Source: Sphingomonas psychrolutea (GTDB lineage: Bacteria; Pseudomonadota; Alphaproteobacteria; Sphingomonadales; Sphingomonadaceae). Taken from it: a stretch of DNA of 59,504 nt. The position numbers and the translations under genes were made by a program. Position 1 is the stretch's first letter. Every line of letters begins with the position of its first letter. Below the pieces are notes generated by a model. It ran no database searches. It was not told the origin of the DNA and saw nothing but the letters and a program-made list of their open reading frames with translations. This document shows, piece after piece, positions 25,642 to 34,185 of this stretch. The stretch is from assembly GCF_014636175.1 (NCBI RefSeq), contig NZ_BMDW01000024.1:1-59504 (forward strand). Direction: 5' to 3'.

Positions 25642-26681
25642 TCCCCGTCGCTCTCGGTCGGCGTCTGGCTCTTGAGTTCCTCAGACAGGAGAAGCTGCGC
25701 GCCCCGTATCGCGGCAGGTGTACCAGGGGGCACATCATGGACGACATAGCTCCCCGCCGGGTCGCGTTGCTCGGTGGAGACCGGCACCCGCACGAATGCG
25801 CCGTCGGGCCGGCGGCGATAGATCCAGTTCCTGCCCTGCCAGCTCACGATGGCGGATGCGGGCACCGTTGTGCCTTGGGCACGGCTGCCGGTTGCGAACT
25901 GGGCGGTGACGCTCATCCCCGGCACCAGGCCGCTCGATCCGGGAAGGATGTAATAGGCACCTCGGCCCGGCACGCGCGGATCGACACGCGCGGCGGCGCC
26001 AATCAGCCGTGCGGATGCGCGGACGCCGCCGTCCCCTTCGACGAGCATAGTCGGTGGTGGCGCTCCGGCGCCAGGCGGCAACGCGACCTGTAGCAGAAGG
26101 GACCGGCGGCTAACGATCGCATCCACCAGCGCGGAGCCCGGCGTCAGCGCCGGTCCGAATTCCTGGCGCGCGCTGGCAAGCGCGGTTGCGGCCTGGACCT
26201 GCGCCGCATTGGCGCCTGCCTGGTCCGCGGCATAGGTCGCCTGCGCTGCTTGAAGCTGCGCGAGGGAGGCGTTCTGCGCATCCGCGTACAAAAGGCGGGT
26301 TCGGACAAGGCTTGCCTTGGAGGCGCTCGCACGCGCTCGCGCGGCGGAAACCTGTGCAGCGCCCACCGCCCAGGCATTGGCAAGGTCGGTCAAGCGGGCC
26401 GTGTCGACGACGGTTGCGAACACAGGCACCGTCGTCGCGCCATCGCTCGCCGCGAGCCGCCCGGTGACAATTCCGCTACGGGCGAGTGTCGCGGCATCGA
26501 GCCGCAGGACCGTCTGGCCGTCATCGGTGAAGACGCGCTGCGGCGTCGCCACCGGCCGCTCGCGATCGGCCTCGGCGCTCGCTTCCGTGCGCGCCGCGCC
26601 AATAGCCCAGATCGCGGCCGCGATCAGTCCAATGCCGATGGCGACAGCGAAGATCATTCGAAGCCGTGGCGTGATCGTCAT
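25638..26681 (-). CDS. RND efflux periplasmic adaptor subunit
   Basis: 347 aa. One N-terminal membrane anchor (MIFAVAIGIGLIAAAIWAIG) is followed by a coiled-coil hairpin rich in Ala/Gln (about 110-165, with SLAQLQAAQATYAADQAGAN) and barrel-sandwich and beta-barrel parts (LVPGMSVTAQF, VPASAIVSWQGRNWIYRRRP). This is a membrane-fusion protein bridging the RND pump and the TolC-like channel. The N-terminal half of the lipoyl domain is short. Overlaps on both sides show translational coupling. Confidence 0.88.
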   Translation of the reverse strand: MTITPRLRMIFAVAIGIGLIAAAIWAIGAARTEASAEADRERPVATPQRVFTDDGQTVLRLDAATLARSGIVTGRLAASDGATTVPVFATVVDTARLTDLANAWAVGAAQVSAARARASASKASLVRTRLLYADAQNASLAQLQAAQATYAADQAGANAAQVQAATALASARQEFGPALTPGSALVDAIVSRRSLLLQVALPPGAGAPPPTMLVEGDGGVRASARLIGAAARVDPRVPGRGAYYILPGSSGLVPGMSVTAQFATGSRAQGTTVPASAIVSWQGRNWIYRRRPDGAFVRVPVSTEQRDPAGSYVVHDVPPGTPAAIRGAQLLLSEELKSQTPTESDGD

Positions 26682-28087
26682 GGCGCTGTCCTGCTGCTGC
26701 TGCTGGTGGTCGGCGGCAGCGCCGCCGTGAAGATCGGGACGCGCAAGGCGTCTTCGAGCTGGCCCAGTGCCGTCCGCTGCGCGGTAAGGGCTTGCAGCCG
26801 GGCATCCTCACCCGCCGCATATTCGATCTCGCCCATCAGCAGCGTGACATGGTCGATCGCGCCTGCGCGAAAGACGCGGGCGTTGAGCGCCTTGCGGTCG
26901 GCCTGTTGCGCGGCGAGCGCGTTCGCCGCGCCAAGGCTCGCACTGGCGGTTCGGTAGGCAGCGATAGCGCGGTCGATGTCACCGATGACCTGTGTCTGGA
27001 GCGCTGTGAAATTGGCTGCTGCCTCGCGGCGGCGCGCTGCGGCTTCCGTGATCGGGCCACCGTTGGCATTGAAGATCGGCAGATCGGCCTGGATGCTCAA
27101 CGCGAACTTGTTATCGCCCTGGTCATATTGATAGCCCGGGCCGATCGCGATGTTGGGAAAGCGGTTCGCGAGCTGAAGTTTCAGCGCTGCTTCACTGGCA
27201 GCGTAACGGGCAAGGCTTGCCTGGATGTCGCTGCGCGTGGTCAGCGCGGTCCGGCGCAAAGTGGCGAAATCGGTCGGTAGGGGGGCATCCGTGATGGCGG
27301 CGTAATCCAGCCGGATGCCATCAAGGGCGCGCACCGGAACGCCGATCGCGGTGGCGAGCGACACCCGCGCGTCGGCGACATCGCGCGCCGCGTCTGAGAC
27401 CGCCAGGACCGCCGCGTCGCGGCTGGCGCGCTCGCGGCCCGCATCGAGCGAGGATGCCTCACCCACAGCAAGGCGGCGCTCGACGAAGCGGGTCAAGTCG
27501 ATTTGGAGATCGCGGCGCTCAGCGACCAGCGAGGCGCGCCGTTCGGCGCTCCACAGCGCCAGCATCGCCGCGCGCACCCGACCGCGAACCTGCCAGCTCG
27601 CGCTATCGACGTCGAACCGCGCCGCCTCGGCCAGCGCCTTCGCCTCGCCGGTTCGTGCCTCACGCTTGCCGAACAACTCAAGCAGCAGGTTGACCGCCGT
27701 CCCGATCGTCCAGGCGGTCGGGTTCGCGTTGGTCGCGTTGAACTGAGGGGTCAGGTTGAATGACGGATTGGGGCGCTGCGCCGCCGTTCTGATGGCTGCC
27801 TCCGCCACGGCAAGCCGCGCATCGGCAACTTCGATGTCGGAATGAAAAAAGACCGCGGCAAGCGTGAGGCGGTGTAGATCCCAGGGATCCGTTGGTGCTG
27901 CGGCGGCGTCGGACGCGGTGAGAAATGCCTGCAGTCTCGGATCATTCAACGAGCGGGCGTCCAGCGTGGCTGCGTTGATCTCCGGAACCAGGGGCCTCGA
28001 CGGTACGGATGCGCAGCCGGTCAACAGGATGGTCAGGAAAATTACCGCCCTGTGTCTATCTTTCCTCCTGTGCATACCCGCCCGCAT
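26678..28087 (-). CDS. TolC-family outer membrane efflux lipoprotein
   Basis: 469 aa. The start at 28087 (an alternative at 28075) leads to a lipobox FLTILLTGCAS, so the mature protein is probably lipidated. Two OEP repeats follow, with the typical Ala-rich helices (LAVAEAAIRTAAQRPNPSFN, RNRFPN-like LQLANRFPNIAIGPGYQYDQ). It is the first gene of the leftward operon, 47 nt downstream of the 19-nt operator at 28135-28153. It forms the outer-membrane channel of the first RND system. Confidence 0.9.
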   Translation of the reverse strand: MRAGMHRRKDRHRAVIFLTILLTGCASVPSRPLVPEINAATLDARSLNDPRLQAFLTASDAAAAPTDPWDLHRLTLAAVFFHSDIEVADARLAVAEAAIRTAAQRPNPSFNLTPQFNATNANPTAWTIGTAVNLLLELFGKREARTGEAKALAEAARFDVDSASWQVRGRVRAAMLALWSAERRASLVAERRDLQIDLTRFVERRLAVGEASSLDAGRERASRDAAVLAVSDAARDVADARVSLATAIGVPVRALDGIRLDYAAITDAPLPTDFATLRRTALTTRSDIQASLARYAASEAALKLQLANRFPNIAIGPGYQYDQGDNKFALSIQADLPIFNANGGPITEAAARRREAAANFTALQTQVIGDIDRAIAAYRTASASLGAANALAAQQADRKALNARVFRAGAIDHVTLLMGEIEYAAGEDARLQALTAQRTALGQLEDALRVPIFTAALPPTTSSSSRTAP

Positions 28088-28134
28088 TGTGTCCGCATTC
28101 CCCGATCGCTGGAGGGGAGCTATCGGAGCCCAAG

Positions 28135-28153
28135 CTGACGCGAGGCTGACGGC
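28135..28153 (-). promoter_or_regulatory. Response-regulator operator of the leftward RND operon
   Basis: On the minus strand this reads GCCGTCAGCCTCGCGTCAG, a direct repeat of GTCAG with an 11-nt period, the spacing used by OmpR/PhoB-type regulators. It is identical at all 19 positions to the site before the response-regulator gene (28588-28606), in the same orientation relative to transcription and at a similar distance (47 and 42 nt) from the start codon. Confidence 0.78.
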
Positions 28154-28206
28154 ATGTCAGATTGTCGATGTTTGGTGGGCGAGCCACGCGCCCATCGGGT
28201 AGTGTC

Positions 28207-28431
28207 TCAGGTTGAGTTTACCTGCCACCAGCGACGGAACGCGACGATCGACCAAATGCCCTCGACCAGGCCAAATGGCCAAGCGCCTTGCATGAAGCCA
28301 TAGGCTGATCCGGCGATGCAAGAAAATGCAAAGGCGAGAATCCACCAGCGCGACCTGTTTTCCATGGCATAGCAGAGCAGCATCGCGGAGACAGCGAAGA
28401 GGCCAAACCATGTCAAGCCATCCATGTGCAT
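28207..28431 (-). CDS. Small membrane protein, 74 aa
   Basis: From ATG 28431 (or 28425), with two to three hydrophobic segments: GLTWFGLFAVSAMLLCYAME, WWILAFAFSCIAGSAYGFMQ and LVEGIWSIVAFRRWWQ. The C-terminal RRWW is a membrane-border pattern. It lies on the minus strand between the two response-regulator operators, so it may belong to the first RND operon or be transcribed alone. It resembles small sphingomonad membrane proteins of unknown role seen near metal genes. Confidence 0.65.
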   Translation of the reverse strand: MHMDGLTWFGLFAVSAMLLCYAMENRSRWWILAFAFSCIAGSAYGFMQGAWPFGLVEGIWSIVAFRRWWQVNST

Positions 28432-28587
28432 GTCAGGTTGCCTTTTCTCATATGGCCCGCGCTTCGTCGGTGTCGGCGCGGCTGCATCGATCCGCGCCAC
28501 AATCGTCGTGCTTGCGCCAAGCGTATAGGACGCGGTGCCGGGCTGCGACACGAGTCTGCGCCTGATTTGAAACCGTGCGCTACCGCC

Positions 28588-28606
28588 GCCGTCAGCCTCG
28601 CGTCAG
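28588..28606 (+). promoter_or_regulatory. Response-regulator operator of its own operon
   Basis: GCCGTCAGCCTCGCGTCAG, identical to the inverted copy at 28135-28153. The GTCAG half-sites are 11 nt apart. It lies 42 nt before the ATG of the response regulator, so autoregulation is likely. Confidence 0.78.
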
Positions 28607-28648
28607 GTCTGTGGTACAGGTGGTGGCTGGCGGACACGGAGTCGGAAC

Positions 28649-29332
28649 ATGAGAGTGCTGCTCGTTGAGGATAATCGCGCGATGCGCGAGACGATCACCG
28701 AGCATCTGAGGATTTGCGGATTCGCGGTCGATCCGGTCGGCCGGGGCGAAGAGGCGTTGGCGGCCGCGGCGGTCGCGGCCTATGACGCGGTCATTCTCGA
28801 TCTTGGCCTGCCGGACATGGACGGCGTGGACGTCCTGCGGGAACTACGGAACTCTCGCGGCCCGCACACGCCCGCCCTCATCCTGACCGCGCGTGATGGA
28901 ATTGCGGACCGGGTCGGCGGTCTCGATGCCGGGGCAGACGATTATATCCTCAAGCCATTCGATCTCACCGAACTCGAAGCGCGATTGCGCGCCGTCCTCC
29001 GACGGCCAGGCACGCGGCGCGCCGTCATCTATCATTACGGCGACCTCTCGTTCGATCCTGCCTCGCGATCCGCCGCGGTCGTGGACACCGCGCTGGACCT
29101 GACACGCCGAGAGGCTTCGGTTCTTGAGGAGTTGATCCGTGCCGGCGGGCGAATCGTCGTGAAGGATGCGCTCGAGGAGCGCGTCTATGGCTTCGATGAT
29201 GACGTCGGTTCCAACGCCCTGGAGGCTTCGGTCTCGCGGCTGCGGCGCAAGCTTCTGTCCGCCCGATCCGGTGTGCGGATCGAGGCGGCGCGCGGCATCG
29301 GCTATCGCTTGCAGCCGGGGGTGGGGCTTTGA
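28649..29332 (+). CDS. OmpR-family response regulator
   Basis: 227 aa. Receiver domain with Glu/Asp at VEDNR and the phosphorylated Asp51 in VILDLGLPDMDG, Thr in LILTARD, and Lys in YILKPFD. The C-terminal winged helix has LDLTRREASVLEELIRAGGR, SNALEASVSRLRRKL and IEAARGIGYRL. The TTG start of the histidine kinase overlaps its stop. It resembles CusR/CopR/QseB-type regulators. The duplicated 19-nt site suggests it activates both its own operon and the divergent RND operon. Confidence 0.92.
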   Translation: MRVLLVEDNRAMRETITEHLRICGFAVDPVGRGEEALAAAAVAAYDAVILDLGLPDMDGVDVLRELRNSRGPHTPALILTARDGIADRVGGLDAGADDYILKPFDLTELEARLRAVLRRPGTRRAVIYHYGDLSFDPASRSAAVVDTALDLTRREASVLEELIRAGGRIVVKDALEERVYGFDDDVGSNALEASVSRLRRKLLSARSGVRIEAARGIGYRLQPGVGL

Positions 29333-30381
29333 GCCGATCGCTCGGCAGCCTTCGCGGGCGGCTCGTCGCCGGAATGCTGCTCATGTTTTCGCTTGGACTT
29401 GGTGGAGCTTTTGCGCTGGACCCGCTCGATCGCCAGGCTCAGGCGATCGCCGGAAGAGACGTCTTCCTCTTCCAGGACCCTTATCAGGACGTCCTGATAC
29501 TGCTGGTGTACAGCGCGGGCGCGATCCTGCTGATTTGGCTCGTGAGCGGTTGGAGCCTTCGACACCTTGCCTCGGCCTCGCGCGAAGCCGCGGTCGTTGG
29601 ACCAGGGAACCCGGGCGCCCGCATCTCGACGAAGCGCCTTCCCGAAGAGGTTCGCCCGCTGGTGGGCGCTATCAACGGCGCCCTTGATCGGCTGACGGAG
29701 GCTTATCAGGCCGAGCAGCGCTTCGTCGCCGATGCCGCGCACGAACTGCGAACCCCGCTCGCCGTGCTCAGCCTCCATCTCCAGCGCGCGAAGCTGGGAG
29801 GAACGCTCGACTGGGGCACGATCGACCATGACGTCGAACAGCTGAACAAACTCGTCGGCCAACTGCTCGATCTCGCCCGCAAGGAGCATGCCCGCCAGAC
29901 GAAGGTCGCGAGCGCTCGGCCCGTTATCAATCTCTCACGCCTGGCGCGCGAGGCAGCCGCAGCAGTTTTCCCGCTGGCAGACCAAGCAGGCCGGTCGCTC
30001 GATGTGGACTTGCCCGACAACCTCGCGGTGAGAGGCAGTTCGGAGGATTTGTACGACATGATCCGCAACCTTCTCGACAACGCGCTGATCCACGGACGTG
30101 GTGAAATACGATTGGTCGCGGGCGTGGAGATTGGTGTCGGCAATGAGCGACTGGCTTACATCTCAGTGAGTGACGAAGGGGCCGGCGTGCCGGAGGCGCT
30201 TGGTGACACCGTGTTCGACCGTTTCCGCAAGGGCAGTCCCGATAGCATCGGCCATGGCCTTGGCCTCGCGATTGTCCGGGAGATCGCTCGCGGCCACGAT
30301 GGAAATGTGGCGTTCGAGTCGGGGAAGCCATGCCAGATTAGGGTGGTACTGCCAATGGCCAACGAAGCGATCCAAGCCTAG
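29329..30381 (+). CDS. Sensor histidine kinase
   Basis: 350 aa from a TTG start overlapping the regulator stop (TTGA). Two membrane helices (about 11-30 and 55-73) enclose a short periplasmic loop of about 25 residues, which limits ligand sensing to something small or to a membrane signal. A HAMP-like part is followed by the dimerisation helix with His138 in DAAHELRTPLAVLSLHLQRA, the N box DMIRNLLDNALIHG, and G boxes SDEGAGVP and GHGLGLAIVREIA. It phosphorylates the upstream regulator; a metal stimulus is inferred from context. Confidence 0.92.
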   Translation: MSRSLGSLRGRLVAGMLLMFSLGLGGAFALDPLDRQAQAIAGRDVFLFQDPYQDVLILLVYSAGAILLIWLVSGWSLRHLASASREAAVVGPGNPGARISTKRLPEEVRPLVGAINGALDRLTEAYQAEQRFVADAAHELRTPLAVLSLHLQRAKLGGTLDWGTIDHDVEQLNKLVGQLLDLARKEHARQTKVASARPVINLSRLAREAAAAVFPLADQAGRSLDVDLPDNLAVRGSSEDLYDMIRNLLDNALIHGRGEIRLVAGVEIGVGNERLAYISVSDEGAGVPEALGDTVFDRFRKGSPDSIGHGLGLAIVREIARGHDGNVAFESGKPCQIRVVLPMANEAIQA

Positions 30382-30552
30382 CGCATGGCTACGAAGCTTG
30401 GGCGTGCGTCCGTGAGGAGGGCGATTCGTTCGATCGGTGAGTGTGTTTGCCGGTACTGACCCGCGAATGCAGCGATATGAACATCGCCGCCGCGTCAGGG
30501 CTACGTACATGTCGTTGCGTCTCACCCCTCATTGGCCTATTTGATTACATCA

Positions 30553-30927
30553 GTGAAACGTGCGCTTTATCTCTTTCTCCTTCTGGGAGCCCTGATCGGC
30601 CTGTTCGGCCAGGCGGTCGCTTATGCGTCCGTCCCGCCTGCGGTCTCCGCGCCGATGGCGATGTCGGGGATGAACGACCCAGGCATGTCCGAAGACTGCA
30701 TGAAGATGATGGCGCAGCAACAACAGCCCGCGCAGAAACCCTGCAAGGGTATGACCTTGGCGTGCATCGCCGCGATGGGCTGCGTCGTTCCCATGGCCGT
30801 TCGCAATGACGCACCGGCGCTTGCGGCGCGCCCGGCCGATCCGTCCCTGGCCTTCTGGCCGACCACCACTGTCCTTCGTGGCAGTGATCTTACTCCCGAA
30901 CCGGAACCACCCACTCTCCTTGGCTGA
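30553..30927 (+). CDS. Exported Met/Cys-rich small protein
   Basis: 124 aa from GTG 30553 (a TTG at 30532 is in frame). The N-terminus KRALYLFLLLGALIGLFGQA looks like a signal or membrane segment. The next part is rich in Met and Cys: APMAMSGMNDPGMSEDCMKM, then PCKGMTLACIAAMGC. This composition suits Cu(I) binding. It lies between the sensor kinase and the Cus operon, so a periplasmic copper-related role is plausible. No family name is assigned. No strong RBS is visible, so the start is uncertain. Confidence 0.6.
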   Translation: MKRALYLFLLLGALIGLFGQAVAYASVPPAVSAPMAMSGMNDPGMSEDCMKMMAQQQQPAQKPCKGMTLACIAAMGCVVPMAVRNDAPALAARPADPSLAFWPTTTVLRGSDLTPEPEPPTLLG

Positions 30928-31031
30928 TCGAATCCGGCCGTCCGGCTGGCAGGATCGGTGCGCGTATCGCGCACCGGAATATCCTGTCTGACCTGCGGCC
31001 ACTCTACGATTATCCCCAAAGGAATAGTGTC

Positions 31032-31331
31032 ATGAAGACGTTCAAAATCGCCGCCGCCATCGTTGCGGCGTCCATCTCCGCATTCACCATCGCTCCCGCG
31101 TTCGCGCAGGGCTTCGCATCCGGCCAAGCTCAGGGGCACTATGAGTGGCAGCGGGCTCCGCAATATGGGCCGCGTGCACCGTTACAGGCGCCGCAGCGTG
31201 TCTGGGTGCCTGATGCCACGCAGGTAGCAAGCTGCAACTGCGACATGATGAAGATGAGCAGCACCGATGCCGCTGCCTGCATGAAGGGGATGCCTGGCAT
31301 GGCCTCTCCTTCTGGCGCGTCGGCCGGTTAA
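31032..31331 (+). CDS. Exported small Cys/Met-rich protein
   Basis: 99 aa with a clear signal peptide (KTFKIAAAIVAASISAFTIA, cleaved near AFAQG). The mature part ends with CNCDMMKMSSTDAAACMKGM, a Cys-X-Cys and Met cluster fit for copper binding. RBS aaaggaat precedes the ATG at 31032. It sits just before the Cus operon and is probably co-regulated with it. It is unrelated in sequence to the preceding small protein except for the Met/Cys tail. Confidence 0.68.
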   Translation: MKTFKIAAAIVAASISAFTIAPAFAQGFASGQAQGHYEWQRAPQYGPRAPLQAPQRVWVPDATQVASCNCDMMKMSSTDAAACMKGMPGMASPSGASAG

Positions 31332-31376
31332 GGCCAGATCCTGGCTGGTCCGGTTCTTCTTGACGGTCAGGTCTGA

Positions 31377-31412
31377 GATGTCGGTGGAGCGAACCTCCGC
31401 TCCACCGACATC
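31377..31412. repeat. Perfect 15-bp stem-loop before the Cus operon
   Basis: gatgtcggtggagcg (31377-31391) and cgctccaccgacatc (31398-31412) pair perfectly around a 6-nt loop. It lies 45 nt after the small exported protein and 57 nt before the CusC-like gene. No T-run follows. It may set an mRNA end or dampen read-through into the Cus genes. Confidence 0.85.
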
Positions 31413-31468
31413 GTCGTGCCTCGTCCCATAAAGCCGCGCTGGACTGATTTCGCGATCAGGAGATTTTC

Positions 31469-32698
31469 ATGCGATTGTTTCTATGTCTGCCGCTGCTCGC
31501 GGCGATTCCCGGTGTTGCATTTGCTGGGCCGCTTACCTTCGAAGCCGCGCTCAAGCGCGCCCGGCAGGAAGCTCCGTCGCTCAAGGCCAAGGCGCTCGGC
31601 GCCGATGCCGCGCGTTCCGCGCGCGGCGCGGCCGGCGCGCTGCCCGATCCGACGCTCGGCGTGAGTGTCGAGAGCTTCCCGATCTCGGGACCGCTCGCGT
31701 TCGAGCCGCAGCGCGACGATTTCACCATGGCGCGGGTCGGCGTGTCCCAGGACATTCCCAATCTCGCCAAGCGCCATGCCCAGCAGGCGCGCGCCGATAG
31801 CGACATTGCGGCAGCGGAGGCCGACACGGTGGTCGAGGCACGCACGGTCGAGGTCGGCACGGCGTTGGCGTGGATCAACCTGGCCTATGCCGAGCGCCGG
31901 CTTGCCGCGCTCGACGACGTTCTGTCCCGCCTCGAGCGCGTGGTAGGAACCACGACCAGCGCGGTCGCTTCGGGCAACGCCCGGCCGGCGCAGACACTTG
32001 CCGGACAGCAGGCGGTTGCGATGCTGCAGGATCGCCGCAGCGAACTGGTTTCGAACGTCGCGCGCGCGCGCGCTACATTGACGCGCTGGACGGGCGATCC
32101 GGTGCCTGAGATTGCCGGGCCGATCCCGGATTTCGCGGTCGACGCAACCGCCCTGCGAGCTGGCCTGGATCGTCAACCGACGATCCGGATGATCGATGCC
32201 CAATCCGGCCAGGCGGATGCGGATGTTCGAATGGCCGATGCCGGCCGGCGCTCCGACTTCGGCGTCAACCTTGCCTACCAGCGTCGCGATCCCCGCTTCG
32301 GCGATTATGTCTCGGCCGGCGCGACGGTCAGTCTGCCGTTCTTCACCCGCAATCGTCAGAACGCTCAGGTCGCCGAGGCTCAGGCCAACGCCGGACGTGT
32401 AATGGCCCAGCGCGAGGCGGCCCGGCGCGCGCTCGCCGCCGACCTCGATGCTGATCTCGCCGACCATGTCATGCATCATGAGCAGTGGATGCGCGCGCGA
32501 GACACGCTACTCCCGCTCGCTGATCAGCGCGTCAAGTTGGAGACCGCCAGTTACGGCGCTGGGCGCGCCAGCCTGGTCGATATCGCCGACGCCTATGCCA
32601 CGCTCGCCGACGCCACCCTCACGACCCTCGACCGCGAAGCGCTGGTCGCCGCTGACGGCGCCCGATTGACCCTCACCTACCGGAGCGCAGACCAATGA
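31469..32698 (+). CDS. TolC-family outer membrane protein of the Cus system
   Basis: 409 aa. Signal peptide MRLFLCLPLLAAIPGVAFAG, then two outer-membrane-efflux repeats (LTFEAALKRARQEAPSLKAK, DFGVNLAYQRRDPRFGDYVS, FFTRNRQNAQVAEAQANAGR). It is the outer-membrane channel for the CusBA-type pump that follows, with which it overlaps (ATGA). There is no lipobox, unlike the channel of the first RND system. Confidence 0.88.
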   Translation: MRLFLCLPLLAAIPGVAFAGPLTFEAALKRARQEAPSLKAKALGADAARSARGAAGALPDPTLGVSVESFPISGPLAFEPQRDDFTMARVGVSQDIPNLAKRHAQQARADSDIAAAEADTVVEARTVEVGTALAWINLAYAERRLAALDDVLSRLERVVGTTTSAVASGNARPAQTLAGQQAVAMLQDRRSELVSNVARARATLTRWTGDPVPEIAGPIPDFAVDATALRAGLDRQPTIRMIDAQSGQADADVRMADAGRRSDFGVNLAYQRRDPRFGDYVSAGATVSLPFFTRNRQNAQVAEAQANAGRVMAQREAARRALAADLDADLADHVMHHEQWMRARDTLLPLADQRVKLETASYGAGRASLVDIADAYATLADATLTTLDREALVAADGARLTLTYRSADQ

Positions 32699-34185
32699 GC
32701 TTTGAGATTCCCCAGCGTGCCCGGCTGAGTCTTGCCGCCGCGCTGATCGCATTGGTGGCGGGCGGGGCAGGCTATGGCATCGCCCATCTGGGCGGGCAGC
32801 AGGAGCTGCCAGTGCAGTCGGGAGATGCGGGTCGGAAGGTGCTCTACTGGTACGATCCGATGGTGCCGCAAGAGCACTACAACAATCCTGAGACGCTTTC
32901 GTCGATGGGGATGAAGACCATCCCCAAATACGTCGACGAAGGCGGCGGTGACGGACCGGGCGTCCGCGTCGACCCCGCGACGTCGCAGACGCTTGGGCTT
33001 CGCACGGTCGCAGTTCGGCGCGGAGAACTGGCGAGCAGCCTTACCGCCACCGGCACGATAGACTTCAACCAGCGCGATGTCGCGATCGTCCAGGCGCGCG
33101 CGGGCGGGTTCGTCCAGCGGGTCTATGGTCGCGCACCAGGGGACGTGGTTGGCGCGGGCGCACCACTTGCCGATATCCTGGTGCCGGAATGGGGCGGCGC
33201 GCAGGCCGAATTTCTTGCGGTTCGCCGCACCAGGAACCCGGCGCTGACCCAGGCGGCACGGCAACGGCTCATGCTGCTCGGCATGCCGGCAGGCACCATC
33301 GCATCGGTCGAGCGAACGGGACGGCCGCATAATGTCGTCACGATATCCACGCCAACCGGGGGCGTGATCAAGACATTGAGCGTGCGGGCTGGCATGACCA
33401 TGACGGCTGGGCAGACGCTCGCCGAGGTCAACGGCCTCGGCACGGTCTGGCTCAATGCCGCCGTGCCCGAAGCGATCGCCGGCCCGCTCAAACCGGGCCA
33501 AACCGTGCACGCAACGCTTGCGGCGTTCCCGGGCGAGATCATCTCTGGACGGGTGTCGGCGATCCTGCCGGAGACCCAGGCCGACAGCCGGACGCTGACC
33601 GTTCGTATCGAGTTGCCCAATCGCGGCGGGCGCCTGCGTCCTGGCATGTTCGCCACCGTCTCGTTTGGGGGCAGCGCACAATCGGCGTTGCTGGTGCCGT
33701 CCGAGGCGCTGATCCGTACCGGCAAGCGGACATTGGTGATGCTCGCATTCGACAAGGGCCGCTATCGGCCCGCCGAGGTGCAAACCGGAAAGGAAGCCGG
33801 TGACGATACCGAGATCCTCGCTGGCTTGAGCGAAGGCGAGAAGGTCATTGCGTCAGGCCAGTTCCTGATCGACTCCGAAGCAAGTCTGTCCGGGGTGGAA
33901 GCGCGGCCGATCGGCGGCGCAGCCTCTGCTGCTACCGCCAAGCACCCGGCTACGGGCACGCTTTACGAAACCGTCGGCAAGATCGAGCAGATCACCGCCA
34001 ATTCGGTGACGCTCAGCCATGAACCGGTGCCCGCCATCGGCTGGCCGGCGATGACGATGACCTTCCAGCTTCCCGATTCGAAGATCACGCGTGGCCTGAA
34101 GACAGGGGACCGCGTTCGATTCGGCTTCGACCAGCCTCCCGCGGGGCCGACGATTCGACGCATGACCAAGGTGGCAGGCCAGTGA
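32695..34185 (+). CDS. cusB: CusB-type adaptor with fused CusF-like domain
   Basis: 496 aa, longer than the usual 400-odd. After an N-terminal membrane anchor (about 10-27) comes a heavy-metal-binding domain ([20 protein letters not shown], then [11 protein letters not shown]), then the adaptor core ([40 protein letters not shown]). The last 75 residues form a CusF-like domain: His442, Trp450, Met453 and Met455 reproduce the H-W-M-M copper site. So the adaptor carries its own metallochaperone domain. It overlaps both neighbours (ATGA, GTGA). Confidence 0.9.
   Translation: MSFEIPQRARLSLAAALIALVAGGAGYGIAHLGGQQELPVQSGDAGRKVLYWYDPMVPQEHYNNPETLSSMGMKTIPKYVDEGGGDGPGVRVDPATSQTLGLRTVAVRRGELASSLTATGTIDFNQRDVAIVQARAGGFVQRVYGRAPGDVVGAGAPLADILVPEWGGAQAEFLAVRRTRNPALTQAARQRLMLLGMPAGTIASVERTGRPHNVVTISTPTGGVIKTLSVRAGMTMTAGQTLAEVNGLGTVWLNAAVPEAIAGPLKPGQTVHATLAAFPGEIISGRVSAILPETQADSRTLTVRIELPNRGGRLRPGMFATVSFGGSAQSALLVPSEALIRTGKRTLVMLAFDKGRYRPAEVQTGKEAGDDTEILAGLSEGEKVIASGQFLIDSEASLSGVEARPIGGAASAATAKHPATGTLYETVGKIEQITANSVTLSHEPVPAIGWPAMTMTFQLPDSKITRGLKTGDRVRFGFDQPPAGPTIRRMTKVAGQ

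Noticed and set aside
30470..30510. Third copy of the response-regulator operator before the Met/Cys-rich protein
   Set aside because: Only a single GCGTCAG half-site is present, without the second GTCAG at 11 nt.
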